Made by a program: the position numbers and the translations under genes. Source: Voacanga thouarsii (Eukaryota > Streptophyta > Magnoliopsida > Gentianales > Apocynaceae). From it: DNA of 64,000 nt. Every line of letters starts with the position of its first letter. Position 1 is the first letter of the stretch. The stretch is taken from NCBI GenBank assembly GCA_026120185.1, contig JANUWF010002200.1, positions 3,036,001 through 3,100,000 of the forward strand, written 5' to 3'. Under the pieces are notes generated by a model. The model was not told the origin of the DNA. It made no database searches and saw only the letters and a list, made by a program, of their open reading frames with translations. Shown here one piece after another: positions 45,322 through 57,179 of the stretch.

Positions 45322-48300
45322 TGAAGGTTTAAAATTACAAAAATCATCAAAACGAAAGATGTTAGGAAAACGAAAAATTTACTTCTGTGATTAAATGGCT
45401 ATTTTCGCACTGGTATAGATGTCTATATAAGGATATTTGAGGCTAGTGACTCACGTCCTTGCAAACGTCTACTGCGTCTCATCCACGCGAAGTTTTCGAT
45501 CTTTCAAAATGATGCCCATAGCACAGCCAGTAAAAGTTTGAAGTTTGGGTTTTGATAAGTTTTTGAAGGCTTCTTCGTCAAACGAAAACTTCAGCTGGGA
45601 TTTTGTGATTTTGGAAAATTTCAAAGGCTACCTCACAGAGAGCATGAATAGCCTTTTTGATTTCCTTTCCACATTCATTGAGAGAGTGAAGCCATCTGCG
45701 TGAACACAGAAAGTACCTATGCTTTCTGCTATCCTTCACGCAAAACAACACGAGATCCATTCCATGTTGTCTTTTTTAATTAATTAATTAATTAAATTAA
45801 TAATTAATTAATTAATTATATTTTTTTTTAGATTTTATTTTATCCTGGTCTTATTCATTGGGCTAGATAAATTATTTATTCTTGAGCTTGAACACCCATA
45901 AATAATAAATCTCAATTATTTATTTTCTAAACTTTATTAAATAGCTCAATAAATAATTAACAAGCCCAAATATACCAATATAAAATTCCATACCTTGTAT
46001 CTAGTTTATATCTAGATTATTCAATCTAGACCTTAGGCCCTGAATAATTAATTAATCAATTAAATTAGATAAAATAAATACTCTCTCTCGGACATTTTAT
46101 TTTATTTTAGTCCAATAATAAATTAGACTAATAAAATAAAATAAAACCTATAAATATCAAGACCAATTCATTAACCCAAATCTTTCAAGACTTAAGGGCC
46201 ATTTCGGGGACCAAAAGACACATCGCCTTGGCAACTAAAATGACCAAAATACCCCTACTATATAAATAGCTACATTTTGCATTTTAAATATTTTCTAATA
46301 TCACCATAAGAAAATATTGACTCCAAGGACAATAATACGTTAGCAAAGTCTTCGACCTACAAGTGTAATGACTAAAATACCCCTCTACATATCGTTGCAC
46401 AATTAGAGAGGAAGAGTGTACTAACACCTCTTTAATAGACATCTACTATTTTTAGACCTCTAGTCCAATGATCCACGACTCTTGGAATATTTTCATTTTT
46501 CAAGGGAGCTACCCTAAAGTAAACATCCAAGTTATGTTCCTTGGATAATTAGATCATTTGAACAGTCACAAATGGCGATAGCGTAGAAGCTATCTTGTAC
46601 AAGTCTGTCTTAACTAACTAAAGAACCTCAACTACAGTATACCAAAGTATACGCTGAAAGCTTGAAAAATGGAAAACTCAAAGCACGTAGCGGAAGCGAA
46701 AACAAAAAAATTGGAAAAACTGAAGAATAGGGAAACCGAATAGAGCCGGCGCTGGCTCTGGCAGCCCTAGCCGGTGCCGGATGCACTCTGTACTGATTCC
46801 AAGGTTAAAAAAATTTACCTATTTTCCTCGTTCTAAGAATTAGCTGGGCTAGAATGTGTGGAACCGGAGTAGGTACGCTGGTGGAGACCTCTGGTGTGAT
46901 TCCTGCAAGTCTCCTACTCTGTCTGTGCATGTATGTGTACGCCAAACTCTCGGTCTTCCAGCATATGACCTGTCTAATTCTGTTTGGTGAACAACTAACA
47001 GAACTAAAAAATACTTTCTGGAGAGAGAGAGAGATAGGCGTGTGGTTTTTTTTTTATCTCACAGAGAAGAGTCTGTAAAAAAAAAACGACAATTTCCAAT
47101 CCTCCTGTTAACTTAAATAAAACACTATGTTAAACTAGACTGAGCCATTGGATTCTTTGTTTAACCTTTTGGACTAAATTAATTATTCTAATTATAACCA
47201 ACTTAATAGCCCAACAAATAATTAATTTTCCCAGCCAAAATAAACTAATCCAATTAACAAACCTATATTAGTTTAGTCCCAAATTAATCCCTAATTATTC
47301 AAACTAGGCCAAAGCCCTGAATAATTAATTAACCCACTAAACTAATTTAATTAATTCTCTCTCTCCATGAACCTTTATTTTATTCTAGTCCAATAATTAA
47401 ATCAGGCTACTTAAATAAAAATAAATTTCATTTAATTTAAGATAAATTCCATAGCTCGTATTGAATTAGGACTCACGGTCTATACTGGAGACCAAAAGAC
47501 ACATCGCCTTGGTCAATAAAATGACTAAAATACCTTTGTCATATAAATAGATGTATTTTGTATTTTAAATATTTCCAAATATCACCATAAGGAAATATTG
47601 ACTCCAAGGACAATGTTGCGTTAGCAAAATCTCCGACCTACAGGTGTAATGACTAAAATACCTCTCTATATATCGTCGTACATTCAAAAAGGAAGAAGTG
47701 TACTAACACATTTCTAAATGACAACTACTATCCTTAGGCTTCTAGTTCAATGATCCACAACTTTCTGAATTGTTTCCGCTTTCCAAGGGAGCTACCCTAA
47801 AGCAAATATCCAAGTCATATTTCCCAGGGCCCTGCATATTTAGATCATTCAGACAACTATAAGGGGCGACATAGTATAGAAACTATCTTGTATAAGTCTG
47901 TCTTAACTAACTACTTATATATATCCAACATGCAAGTATATTGACCCTACGATAGAACCTCAATTATAGCATATCAAAGTACATTCTTCCAGCTTCGACT
48001 GACCACCAACTCATACTTAAGTCGTAGAGTACTAGTCCACGCTGTAGCAGTAGTAGTCTAGATTTTAACCATATAATACTTTTAGAAACCACTACTATAG
48101 GTCCTATTCTACGTATTTGAAATACGCTTATGTCATGAAATGAGTGGACTACACACTAGCTAAAGGTAAGCCATTCTCCATTTGGAATTCACAACATAAT
48201 AACCTAAACATGATGAGATTCCCATTCTCATCAATCAACGTTTATGTGTTAAGTAACCCTGATCCATACTTTACTGTGAAAGACCTCCATTCACATAGAC

Positions 48301-48574
48301 CACACTTACTTAAACACAATGTGTCTTTTCCAAACGTAATTGTGCACAAATAAAATGTAAATTCACAAACAATTTCTAAAAGTAAATTCTTTTATTAAAA
48401 CATTCGATATTTACATCAGAAACCTAGTCTAAGAGGGCATATATCCCAACATATGCTTCTAGTTTCGTCAGACTACCAACTCATACTCAAGTGGTAGAGT
48501 ATTAGTCCACATTGTAGCAGTAATAGTCTAGGTTTCTTTTAAATAGTACTTTTAGAAACAACTATTACAGGTCC
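45322..48574 (-). repeat. Copia LTR 'B', split by solo LTR 'A'
   Basis: The minus-strand LTR 3' end is at 45322 (TTGAAGG on the plus strand, equal to the CCTTCAA end of the plus copies). It runs to 46654 and resumes at 48452-48574. It then passes abruptly into copia internal sequence (integrase/RT linker) at 48575, so its first 450 bp, the polypurine tract and RT/RNase H are deleted. A run of TTAATTAATT units lies at 45776-45816. Confidence 0.75.
46650..48456 (-). mobile_element. Solo copia LTR 'A' nested in LTR B (TSD TACGC/TATGC)
   Basis: LTR 46655-48451 (1797 bp) reads TGTTGGGATATATGCCC on the minus strand. Flanks TACGC (46650-46654) and TATGC (48452-48456) fit a 5-bp target duplication with one later change. 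The host LTR sequence is continuous across it. Its 3' third resembles the M1 LTR type (GTGAACA, GAGAGAGAGAGAGATAGGCGTG). The GC-rich words GCCGGCGCTGGC and GCCGGTGCCGG are at 46745-46785. Confidence 0.8.
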
Positions 48575-48814
48575 TGATTGAGGTACATAGATTTAATCTC
48601 AGCTTTCATTACTTCATGCCACAGATTTGCATCGACATCAGCAATAGCCTCTTCGTATCTAGTGGGGGCTTGTTCCTGATGGTCAGAGACTAGCTCGAAA
48701 GCTTCTCCAGTCCATCTTTCTAGAACCCTAGACACTCTCCCACTACGACGAGGCTCCATTTGTACAGGATCTTGAGGTTGTGCCTCTTCTTGCTCTACAA
48801 TCGGGTCAGAAGAA
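48575..48814 (-). pseudogene. Copia 'B' integrase/RT linker fragment
   Basis: Minus strand reads PRRSGRVSRVLERWTGEAFELVS, then YEEAIADVDANLWHEVMKAE. It is the left part of a copia body whose right part lies at 55514-57179; element N separates them within the 'EEKL...DPIVE' stretch. It ends after KSMYLNQ, where LTR B begins. Confidence 0.85.
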
Positions 48815-48819
48815 GTTGC

Positions 48820-50626
48820 TGATGCATATTTATTTGGGTATAAAAATCATATAAAAATACGCACATTCCCAATCAAGTTTAAATTAAAACGTTAACCCTA
48901 AATTACACATATGAGCAAGCGTACTTATAATTAACATAGCATAGGGTTCAAACGAGTGTCGATCCTTAAGGAACGAGTATGCATTAATCACTTTTCTCTC
49001 ATTGTTTAACCGACTCAATAAAGTAAAAAAGAAATAAAAATAAAAATAAAATAATATAATATATACATATCAAGGATGGAGAATTATGTAACCTAAACCA
49101 TTGTTTTGATAAACATGATCTTAAAGTACCTAATCATTATCATAACTAATTATTCCCTTGGCATCATGAAGGATTAAGATATATTCACTTCTTTTTCAAT
49201 CCATGAATCACTATCTTCTAGACAAATTAGCATCATTCACCCAAAAGATGCATTAAACACAATCCTTAATTAAATTTTCATATTCTGGCAAACTTAAAAC
49301 ATGAAATTAACCAATGAATCCATATTCTGGTAGACATCAATTAACCTTCAATTACTTAGTTCTTAGCAATTAACCTCTTTTTCAAGCAAGTTAAGAGACA
49401 ACAAATATGAAATTAATGAATTGAGACCACCATCAACCTCTTTTTCAAGCAAGTTAATAGAAAGAAACAACTCAATTAATCTCATAATAGGCACAAGTAA
49501 TTAAATACCAAGAATAACAATCAATTAATCAAAATATCAAAGTAACTCTAAAAATCATGAATACCTAAAACAATGTCAAATTACAATAAATAATTAATAC
49601 ATCATTGTTCAAGAAAAGAAAACAAAGGAAAGAAATAGATATTCATAGACAAACCTTCTTCTTCTTCCTTCGTAGACGTTCTTGTACAATCCTCCTTGAA
49701 CTATTTCTCGAGAAAATATTGGTAATGTACTCTAAAATATAACTAAGTCTCCACATTGTGCACCCTTCTTTTCCTAGGGTAAATTGGCCTCTATTTATAA
49801 GCTTACAAAGTTCCTAAAAGAATCCTAAATAAAGAAGAAGTAATTACCTAAAAATAATCCAAAACTAGCAAGGAGTAATAAAAAGTCTAAAATAAAATTC
49901 TAAATAAAACTAAATAAACTACCGTCTTTGACTTTGCTCAATTTACTTCAATTTGGACTTCAATTCGAATTTATTGATTTCGATTGTTGTCTCCTTGTCA
50001 TTTTGTGCTGAACAACTTGATGTTGAATTTGGAATTGTTGAAGTCACCGAAATTCTGAAGTTGTAGTGTCGGCTCGATTTGAGCCGTTTACCAAGCCACC
50101 GAAATTCCTTTGTTTCCTTTGTTAATGCATCGGCTGAATTGAGCCGTTTTCCTTATATTGGCTCAATTGAGCCAAAAATCACCACCGAAAATTGCTGTTG
50201 AATTCAATTTCCTTTTGTCCTTTTCTCAGCCACCTTTGTTGACCTTTTTTCTCCACCTTGGCCCCACCGAATTTCTGCTTTTCTTTGTTGCAATTTCTGT
50301 CGGCTCAATTGAGCCATGAACTAAGCCAATTGCTTCCTTTTCCTTTCCAACATCAATTGCAATTATTCCACTGTTTCTTCTCAATTTCTCCAAGCTTTTC
50401 CAATGGAAGACCGGCACTGACTATTCTTTCCTGGGCTGGCGTCGCCTCTATTATGGAAAATCACACAATTAGCTCTAACTTTCCCTTATTTTTGCATAAA
50501 ATTACAAAAAAGCATTTTTATAAGGGTAATATCAAATAGGAAGGAATATGACTAGTTATTTCACAAAATGTATCACAAAATAGTCTTAAATAATTAGAAA
50601 AAATATGACTAATTTAGGCCCTATCA
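48820..50626 (-). repeat. 3' LTR of element N (1807 bp)
   Basis: Pairs with 53678-55508. The main difference is an 18-bp stretch near 54100 that is missing here. It contains four copies of a GGCTCAATTGAGCC-like palindrome (50071-50085, 50132-50145, 50160-50173, 50302-50315). Confidence 0.85.
50071..50315. repeat. Array of 14-15 bp palindromes in the N LTR
   Basis: GGCTCGATTTGAGCC, GGCTGAATTGAGCC, GGCTCAATTGAGCC and GGCTCAATTGAGCC, interspersed with CACCGAAATTC-like words. The same four positions carry palindromes in the other LTR (54953-54967, 55014-55027, 55042-55055, 55184-55197). They lie about 310-555 bp from the LTR 5' end, probably in U3. Confidence 0.8.
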
Positions 50627-50640
50627 TATTCCCCCACACT
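50627..50640 (-). other. Polypurine tract of element N
   Basis: Minus-strand AGTGTGGGGGAATA directly precedes the LTR start TGATAGGG. 'Aagtgtggggga' is the typical 3' polypurine tract of Athila/Tat elements. Confidence 0.85.
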
Positions 50641-53600
50641 TGAATCTTTACTTATCCTCAAGTAAATACTTAAACAAAGCACTCAAAATAATTTATTTTT
50701 TTTTTCATAATCATCCATAACAAAGCCATAATTTCTTTCCAACCTTAGACACAAAATTGTCATTCATTCACCCTTTAAAAACCTTAGTAAACTCATACAT
50801 TAAATCAAATAATCTCAAGGCCATCAAAGTTAAGTTAAACAAACTTATATCTAGTACATGAAAATTATTCCACTTCTCAAGCAAAAACATAGATAACATA
50901 AATCATACAAGTCAAGCCATTTAACTAATTTAAGCATTATAAACTCAAGTTTACAAAACTCGAGTTAGTGAAATAAGGAAAACACTCAATTCTTCTTCTT
51001 TTTTTCCTATAACTTTGGGAATTGATAGCCTCAAGTGTATAGATTTCTCTTTACATACCGTATTGACCCCCTTTACAATCATCACTCATCATTTTTTTTT
51101 CTCTAATAATTTTTTCAACATTTTTTCTTTTTCTTGCCTTTTTGCGTTCAGGAAAGCCTCAAGAGAGTGCACTGAATACACCTACTACTTCTCCCCATAT
51201 TGACCCCCTTTTCAGAAAAAGGTCTTCAAAAATAAAAATAATAAGGACATTTTTTTCAACTCAATTTTTTCACTCAAAATTTTTTTCTCATATATTTTTG
51301 TTTCAACTAAAATTTTTTCTCTCACATTCCTTATTCAAAACTCAAAGTTAAGCAAATTCTAAATCCATAATACAAGAATTAATCAGCAACTCTTCCTATA
51401 TTTCATCATATCATCCATATTCAAACTCAAAAAATAAAATAAAACTCAAATACCAAATATAACCAAGGTTAACTTAAATTCTCAAGACTTAGCAAAATCT
51501 CACTTAATACACAAGTTTACCTTTTTAATAAAATTCTACTATACTGAATGGCAAATCCATATCCAAAGTTAAAAAGAAAATCATATGTTTATTATAAACA
51601 AATAAAATCAATTTAGCTTCAAATCTTTTTTGTTTTTTCTCTTTTAAAAAAAAAAATTCAACAATTCAAACATATATCATTGATTGGAAATCCATTGAAA
51701 ATCACAAAGATGCACTTTGAGAAAATGTTAAATCTCTCCCCCACACTTAAATTGGACATTGTCCTCAATGGCCTAAAATAGCACACTAAAGCATAACCAA
51801 AGGACCAAAAATGTAAAGAGGGAAAAGAAAATAATACTCCACAAGGCAGATTAGCTCCATGAAAAGTCCAAATTTCAAATTCCAAAGTAACTCACAAACA
51901 AGAAAAATAAAGATAATTGATAAAAACTTGGACCAAGAATATCACCAAACCACTCCCCTACACTTAAACTGGACCATGTCCTCATGGGCAAAAAATAAAC
52001 ACAATAAAGCATCTCCAATGGGACCAAAATTAAAAAGAGGTAGAAAGTTTAAGAAATACTCCCCAAGTGTAGATTAGTTCCAAGATATGATAAATTCATT
52101 CTTCAAGAAGTTGGAAGAATTATTGCCAGCGAAATCAACCTACAATAGATAGATGAATACACAAGTAAAAGCATAAAGAGTAATTGAAAAAAAAAATAAA
52201 AATCAAGGGAGATGAAAAATAGAAAGTCAAAGCTTTGAAGTCCCCCTCGAAGTGGAGTCTTCCTTGTCTCCAAATTGTCCAATAGAACCACCAAATAAAC
52301 CACCATAACCTCCAAAGGGCTCACAATATCCTCTTTGCAATTAGTTCTTGTTTTAGTGAAGAACTTTTCTAGATTTTTGATACTCGAGAAAAATAAGAAT
52401 AATATCCACCGTACATAGCACAAGTATAATGTCAACCAATCTTCAATCAATAAACAAAGTAGCACAAGGATGCTCAATTGTCCAAGTTCTCCATATATGC
52501 AAAAATTCCAGAAAAATACATAGTGAATGTTTAGAAGAAATCTCAAGATGTACAATTCATTCTATGCATTTTTGTCCACCAAATAAACTCAACAATGATT
52601 TGTCCATGTCTAGTAAAAAATTTTTTTTTCAAAAACACATATGCATAATGCCAAGAAAGTGTAGAGGATGAAATCTAGCTTAACATGAAGAGAGTTTTTT
52701 TTTTTTTTCACCAATGTATTCCCCCACATAAAAGTTTGAAAAATTTTTTAATCCATGAGGGGTAATTAGAAGAAGAAAAATAATGTGAAGAAGAAGAAAG
52801 GGAACACGAAGATGAAGGGAAGGAATAATTCTAGGGGAATAGGAAAAAAATAAAAGAAGAAAGAAAAATAGAAGAACAAGACAAATAGGAAAAACAAACA
52901 AGAAAAATCAAAGAAAAATAAAACAAGAAGAAAAGGACAAAATAAGAAAAATTTGGGAAGAAAAGGAAAAGGTAAGGGAACAAACGAAAAAAATAAAAAA
53001 AAATAATTTTTTTTGAATAGCCTTCTAGACCGGAGCCGGCGCTAGTTGCATTCTGTCCGAGCTCCGTTTTATTTATTTATTTATTTATTTTGCTAAAACT
53101 ATCCTAATTGAATGCATGACCACTATACATTTAAAATAAGAATTCCTAAATTAAACTAAACGTAAAAATTATAAATAAAGAAATAACTAATAAAATAGTT
53201 TGTTTCCAATATCGTGTTAGCTTAAGTCCAAACCTGAAAATAAAAAGAGTTAGTATTGACTCAAAATTATATACGTAAAAATCAACAAATTAAGAATACT
53301 ATTATTACACACTTTTCACATTAACATTAGGTTAATGAAATTAGATAACTAAATATACAATTTATATAAACATACAAAGACAAGTTAGTTATTTTTAACA
53401 TGTATCTACCTATTTACATATTTATAGCATATAGTAAAATTAAAATAAAATTATACAAACAACAAAATAGGGCACTTACCCATACAAGGAACGTATATAC
53501 ATATTTACATATAAACATATGAACATATAAACATGGTTAAATCAATGAAATCTAAGCTTTCGTGATATTGTTCCCTAGCAACGACGCTAAAAACTTGATG

Positions 53601-53654
53601 TTAAATCAAGTTTTTCAAAAACACCTCTATGATGAAATAGAAAAATATCCTAAT
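50641..53654 (-). other. Non-coding interior of element N
   Basis: About 3 kb without any recognisable protein. Three further polypurine-like CCCC(C/T)ACA motifs (plus strand) lie at 51737-51748, 51953-51965 and 52719-52732. The first two head a diverged tandem pair of about 215 bp units (51737-51952, 51953-52080+), both with 'acttaaa.tgga.cat.gtcctca' and 'aagcat..ccaa.ggaccaaaa'. A long purine-rich tract spans 52755-52990. A GC-rich word (GGAGCCGGCGCTAG) lies at 53032-53048. Short frames here are poly-Lys/Phe-rich and not convincing. Confidence 0.65.
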
Positions 53655-53672
53655 CCCCAGTAACGGCGCAAA
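53655..53672 (-). other. Primer binding site of element N
   Basis: Minus-strand TTTTGCGCCGTTACTGGGGA matches the tRNA-Asp type site with few changes, 5 bp from the LTR end at 53678. Confidence 0.8.
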
Positions 53673-53677
53673 AAACT

Positions 53678-55508
53678 TGATGCGTATTTATTTGGGTATA
53701 AAAATCATATAAAAATAAGCACATTCCCAATCAAGTTTAAATTAAAACGTTAACCTCAAATTACACATATGAATAAGCATACTCATCATTCACATAGCAT
53801 AGGGTTCAAACAAGTATCGATCCTCAAGGAACAAGTATGCATTAATCACTTTTCTCTCATTGTTTAACCGACTCAATAAAGTGAAAAAGAAATAAAAATA
53901 AAAATACAATAAAATAAAATAATATATACATGTCAATGATGAAGAATTATATAACCTAAATCATTGTTTTGATAAACATGATCTTAAAGTACCTAATCAT
54001 TATCATAACTAATTATTCCCTTGGCATCATGAAGGATTAAGATAGATTCACTTCTTTTTCAATCCATGAAATCACTATCTTCTAGACAAATTAGCATCAT
54101 ATATTTTGTTTCAACTAATTCACCCAAAAGATGCATTAAACACAATCATTGATTAAATTTTCATATTTTGGCAAACTTAAAACATGAAATTAACCAAGGA
54201 ATCCATATTCTGGCAGACATCAATTAACCTTCAATTACCTAGTTCTTAGCAATTAACCTTTTTTTCAAGTAAGTTAAGAGACAACAAATATGAAATTAAT
54301 GAATTGAGACCACCATCAACCTCTTTTTTCAAGTAAGTTAATAGAAAGAAACAACCAATTAATCTCGTAATAGGTACAAGTAATTAAATACCAAGAATAA
54401 CAATCAATTAATCAAAATTTCAAAGTAACTCTAAAATCATGAATACCTAAAACAATGTCAAATTACAATAAATAATTAATACATCATTGTTCAAGAAAAG
54501 AAAACAAAGGAAAGAAATAGATATTCATAGACAAACCTTCTTCTTCTTCCTTCGTAGACGTTCTTGTACAATCCTCCTTGAACTATTTCTCGAGAAAATA
54601 TTGGTAATGCACTCTAAAATATAACTAAGTCTCGACATTGTGCACCCTTCTTTTCCTAGGGTAAATTGGCCTTTATTTATAAGCTTACAAAGTTCCTAAA
54701 AGAATCCTAAATAAAGAAGAAGTAACTACCTAAAAATAATCCAAAACCGGCAAGGAGTAATAAAAAGTCTAAAATAAAATTCTAAATAAAACTAAATAAA
54801 CTACCGTCTTTGACTTTGCTCAATTTACATCAATTTGGACTTCAATTCGAATTTATTGATTTCGACTATTGTCTCCTTGTCGTTTTGTGCTGAACAACTT
54901 GATGTTGAATTTGGAATTGTTGAAGTCACCGAAATTCTGAAGTTGTAGTGTCGGCTCGATTTGAGCCGTTTATCAAGCCACCGAAATTCCTTTGTTTCCT
55001 TTGTTATTGCATCGGCTCAATTGAGCCGTTTTCATTATATTGGCTTAATTGAGCCAAAAATCACCACCGAAAATTGCTGCTGAATTCAATTTCCTTTAGT
55101 CCTTTTCTCAGCCACCTTTGTCGACCATTTTTCTCCACCTTAGCCCCACCGAATTTCTACTTTTCTTTGTTGCAATTTCTATCGGCTCAATTGAGCCATG
55201 AACCAAGCTAATTGCTTCCTTTTCCTTTCTAACATCAATTGCAATTGTTCCACTATTTCTTCTCAATTTTTCCAGGCTTTTCCAGTGGAAGACCGGCGCC
55301 GGCTATTCCTTCCTGGGCTGGCGCTGCCTCTATTCTGGAAAACCACACAATTAGCTCCAATTTTCCCTTATTTTTGCATAAAATTATAGAAAAGTATTTT
55401 TATAAGGGAAATATCAAATAGGAAAAAATATGACTAGTTATTTCACAAAATGTATCATAAAATAGCCTTAAATAACTAGAAAAAATATGACTAATTTAGG
55501 CCCTATCA
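53678..55508 (-). repeat. 5' LTR of element N (1831 bp)
   Basis: Ends on the minus strand with GCATCA at 53678 and starts at 55508 next to the GTTGC duplication. It has the same palindrome array as its partner, and a GACCGGCGCCGGCTATTCC word at 55292-55310 (GACCGGCACTGACTATTC in the partner near 50410). Confidence 0.85.
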
Positions 55509-55513
55509 GTTGC

Positions 55514-57179
55514 TTCTGAAGATAACTTTTCCTCAAGTTCCAACCTAGTTGAACATTTCGTGATAGTACTCTGATCATCCTCAAAATATCTAGCATTGGT
55601 ACTAACCAATACCTTCTGCTCCTTAGGATGACAAAAGTAACCACATTTTGTCCCTTTTGGATACCCAACAAAATAGCATAATTCTAATCTTGGTTCTAAC
55701 TTGTCTCCCTTAACCAGTACATCAGTTGGACAATCCCATATCTTGAGATGATTTAAACTTGGCTTATGCATAGTCCACATCTCATAGGGAGTTCTAGGTA
55801 TTGACTTGGAAGGCACCAAGTTCAGAATGTATGTCGCTGTTTCCAAGGTATATCCCCAAAAAGATACTGGAAGAGTAGCATGAGACATCATGCTTCGGAC
55901 CATTTCCATCAATGTCCTGTTCCTTCTCTCAGCTACTCCGTTCTGCTAAGGTGTCCCCGGCGCAGAGAGTTGGGATACTAATCCATGATGTATCATGTAG
56001 TCCTTGAATTCACTCAGGAAGTACTCTCTACCATGATCCGATCGTAAGGTCTTGATCAATTTACCTGTCCGACGCTCCACTTCAGTCTTAAACTCTTTGA
56101 ACTTGTCAAAAGAGTCAGACTTGCGTCTCATCAGGTAAATGTAACCAAACATTATACAATCATCCATGAAAGTGATGAAGTACTTAAAACCTCCCCTCGC
56201 TGGTGTAGACAAGAGACCACACATATCAATGTGAACAAGACTTAATACCTCCTTGGATCGATCCGCCTTAGAGGTAAAAGACCTTTTGGTCATTTTTCCT
56301 ATTAGGTAGGATTCACACTGAGGCAAATTTTTCAATCTCAATGAGCCTAAGGGCCCATCATAGATCAACCTCTAAATCCTGGTTGAGTTGATATGACCCA
56401 ACCTTAGATGCCAAAGATACGAGTCATTGACATTGGTCTTTCCCTTCCTTGTTAAAGGTTTAGATTGAGCATTATTTAGTTAATTGTTAATAGGGTTTAA
56501 GAAAAATAGATTCCCATACATGTGCCCAGTACATAAAATTTCTCCATCTCTACTGATAGAAATGCCAGAATGAAAAAATATAAAATATCCTTGATTTATT
56601 AGTTTCGCAACCGAAATCAAATTCTATTGAAATCCAGGTACATATAAAATATCTTTCAAAACCGCTATTCTATTACAATACAAAACAAGATTCAGCTCTC
56701 GCACTGCAAGGGCCCAAACTTGTGCTCTATTTCCCACACGTAGTCCATGTTCGTCCTTCTAGAGTCTTCTAATCTTTCTAAACCCCTGTAAGGAGTTACA
56801 GATGTGATCAGTGACTTCTAAATCAGCAATCCAAGTGGAAGTTGATCAAACCATTGATATAGACTCTAGATATAAAACATTACCTGTGGAGTTTTTCTTG
56901 GCTTAAAGATCTGGACACTCATTTTTCCAGTATCCCTTCAATTCACACTTGAAGCATTTGCCCTTGGGTTTGTCTTTGGGCTGGATCTTGGATTGGGCCG
57001 CTGCATTACCCTTCTTCTTCTTGAGCTTTCTGGGCTCGGGCCCAGTTCTAGAAGATGAAGCCTTAGCAATCATAGCCTTTAATTGTGGCTTCATAACCTT
57101 CTTTGCCATCTGGAGTTTCTTTATCAAGTCAGTTAAACTCATGTTTAACTTGTTCATGTTGTAATTCAACTTGAACTGA
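55514..57179 (-). pseudogene. Copia 'B' gag end, protease and integrase (right part)
   Basis: From right to left: gag C-terminus (MNKLNMSLTDLIKKLQ), a zinc knuckle with His replaced by Tyr (C-X2-C-X4-Y-X4-C), a protease whose DSG site has become DLE (about 56815-56830), GAG-pre-integrase, integrase core (55946-56368, LRSDHGREY, with a stop in GTP*QN) and the integrase tail (55514-55912). It joins the fragment at 48575-48814 once element N is set aside. At the right end gag stops at 57179, fused to LTR sequence; gag N-terminus, leader and 5' LTR are missing. Confidence 0.82.

Larger units (their letters stand above)
48815..55513 (-). mobile_element. Non-autonomous Athila-like LTR element 'N' with GTTGC target duplication
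   Basis: A complete insertion 48820-55508 (6689 bp) flanked by GTTGC at 48815-48819 and 55509-55513. The copia sequence is continuous across it. On the minus strand the order is 5' LTR (53678-55508), tRNA-Asp-type primer site, 3.05 kb interior, polypurine tract, 3' LTR (48820-50626). The LTR begins TGATAGGGCC and ends GCATCA, related to the F LTRs of the central nest. The interior has no gag, protease, integrase or RT, so it must have been mobilised by proteins from another element. The LTRs look about 95% or more identical by eye. Confidence 0.85.

Noticed and set aside
45776..45816. A CRISPR-like or satellite array of TTAATTAATT units
   Set aside because: Simple AT repeat without spacers, inside a copia LTR; the organism is a plant.
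52103..52901. Phe/Leu-rich open frames that resemble membrane proteins
   Set aside because: They are the complement of A-rich and purine-rich DNA inside the non-coding element N.
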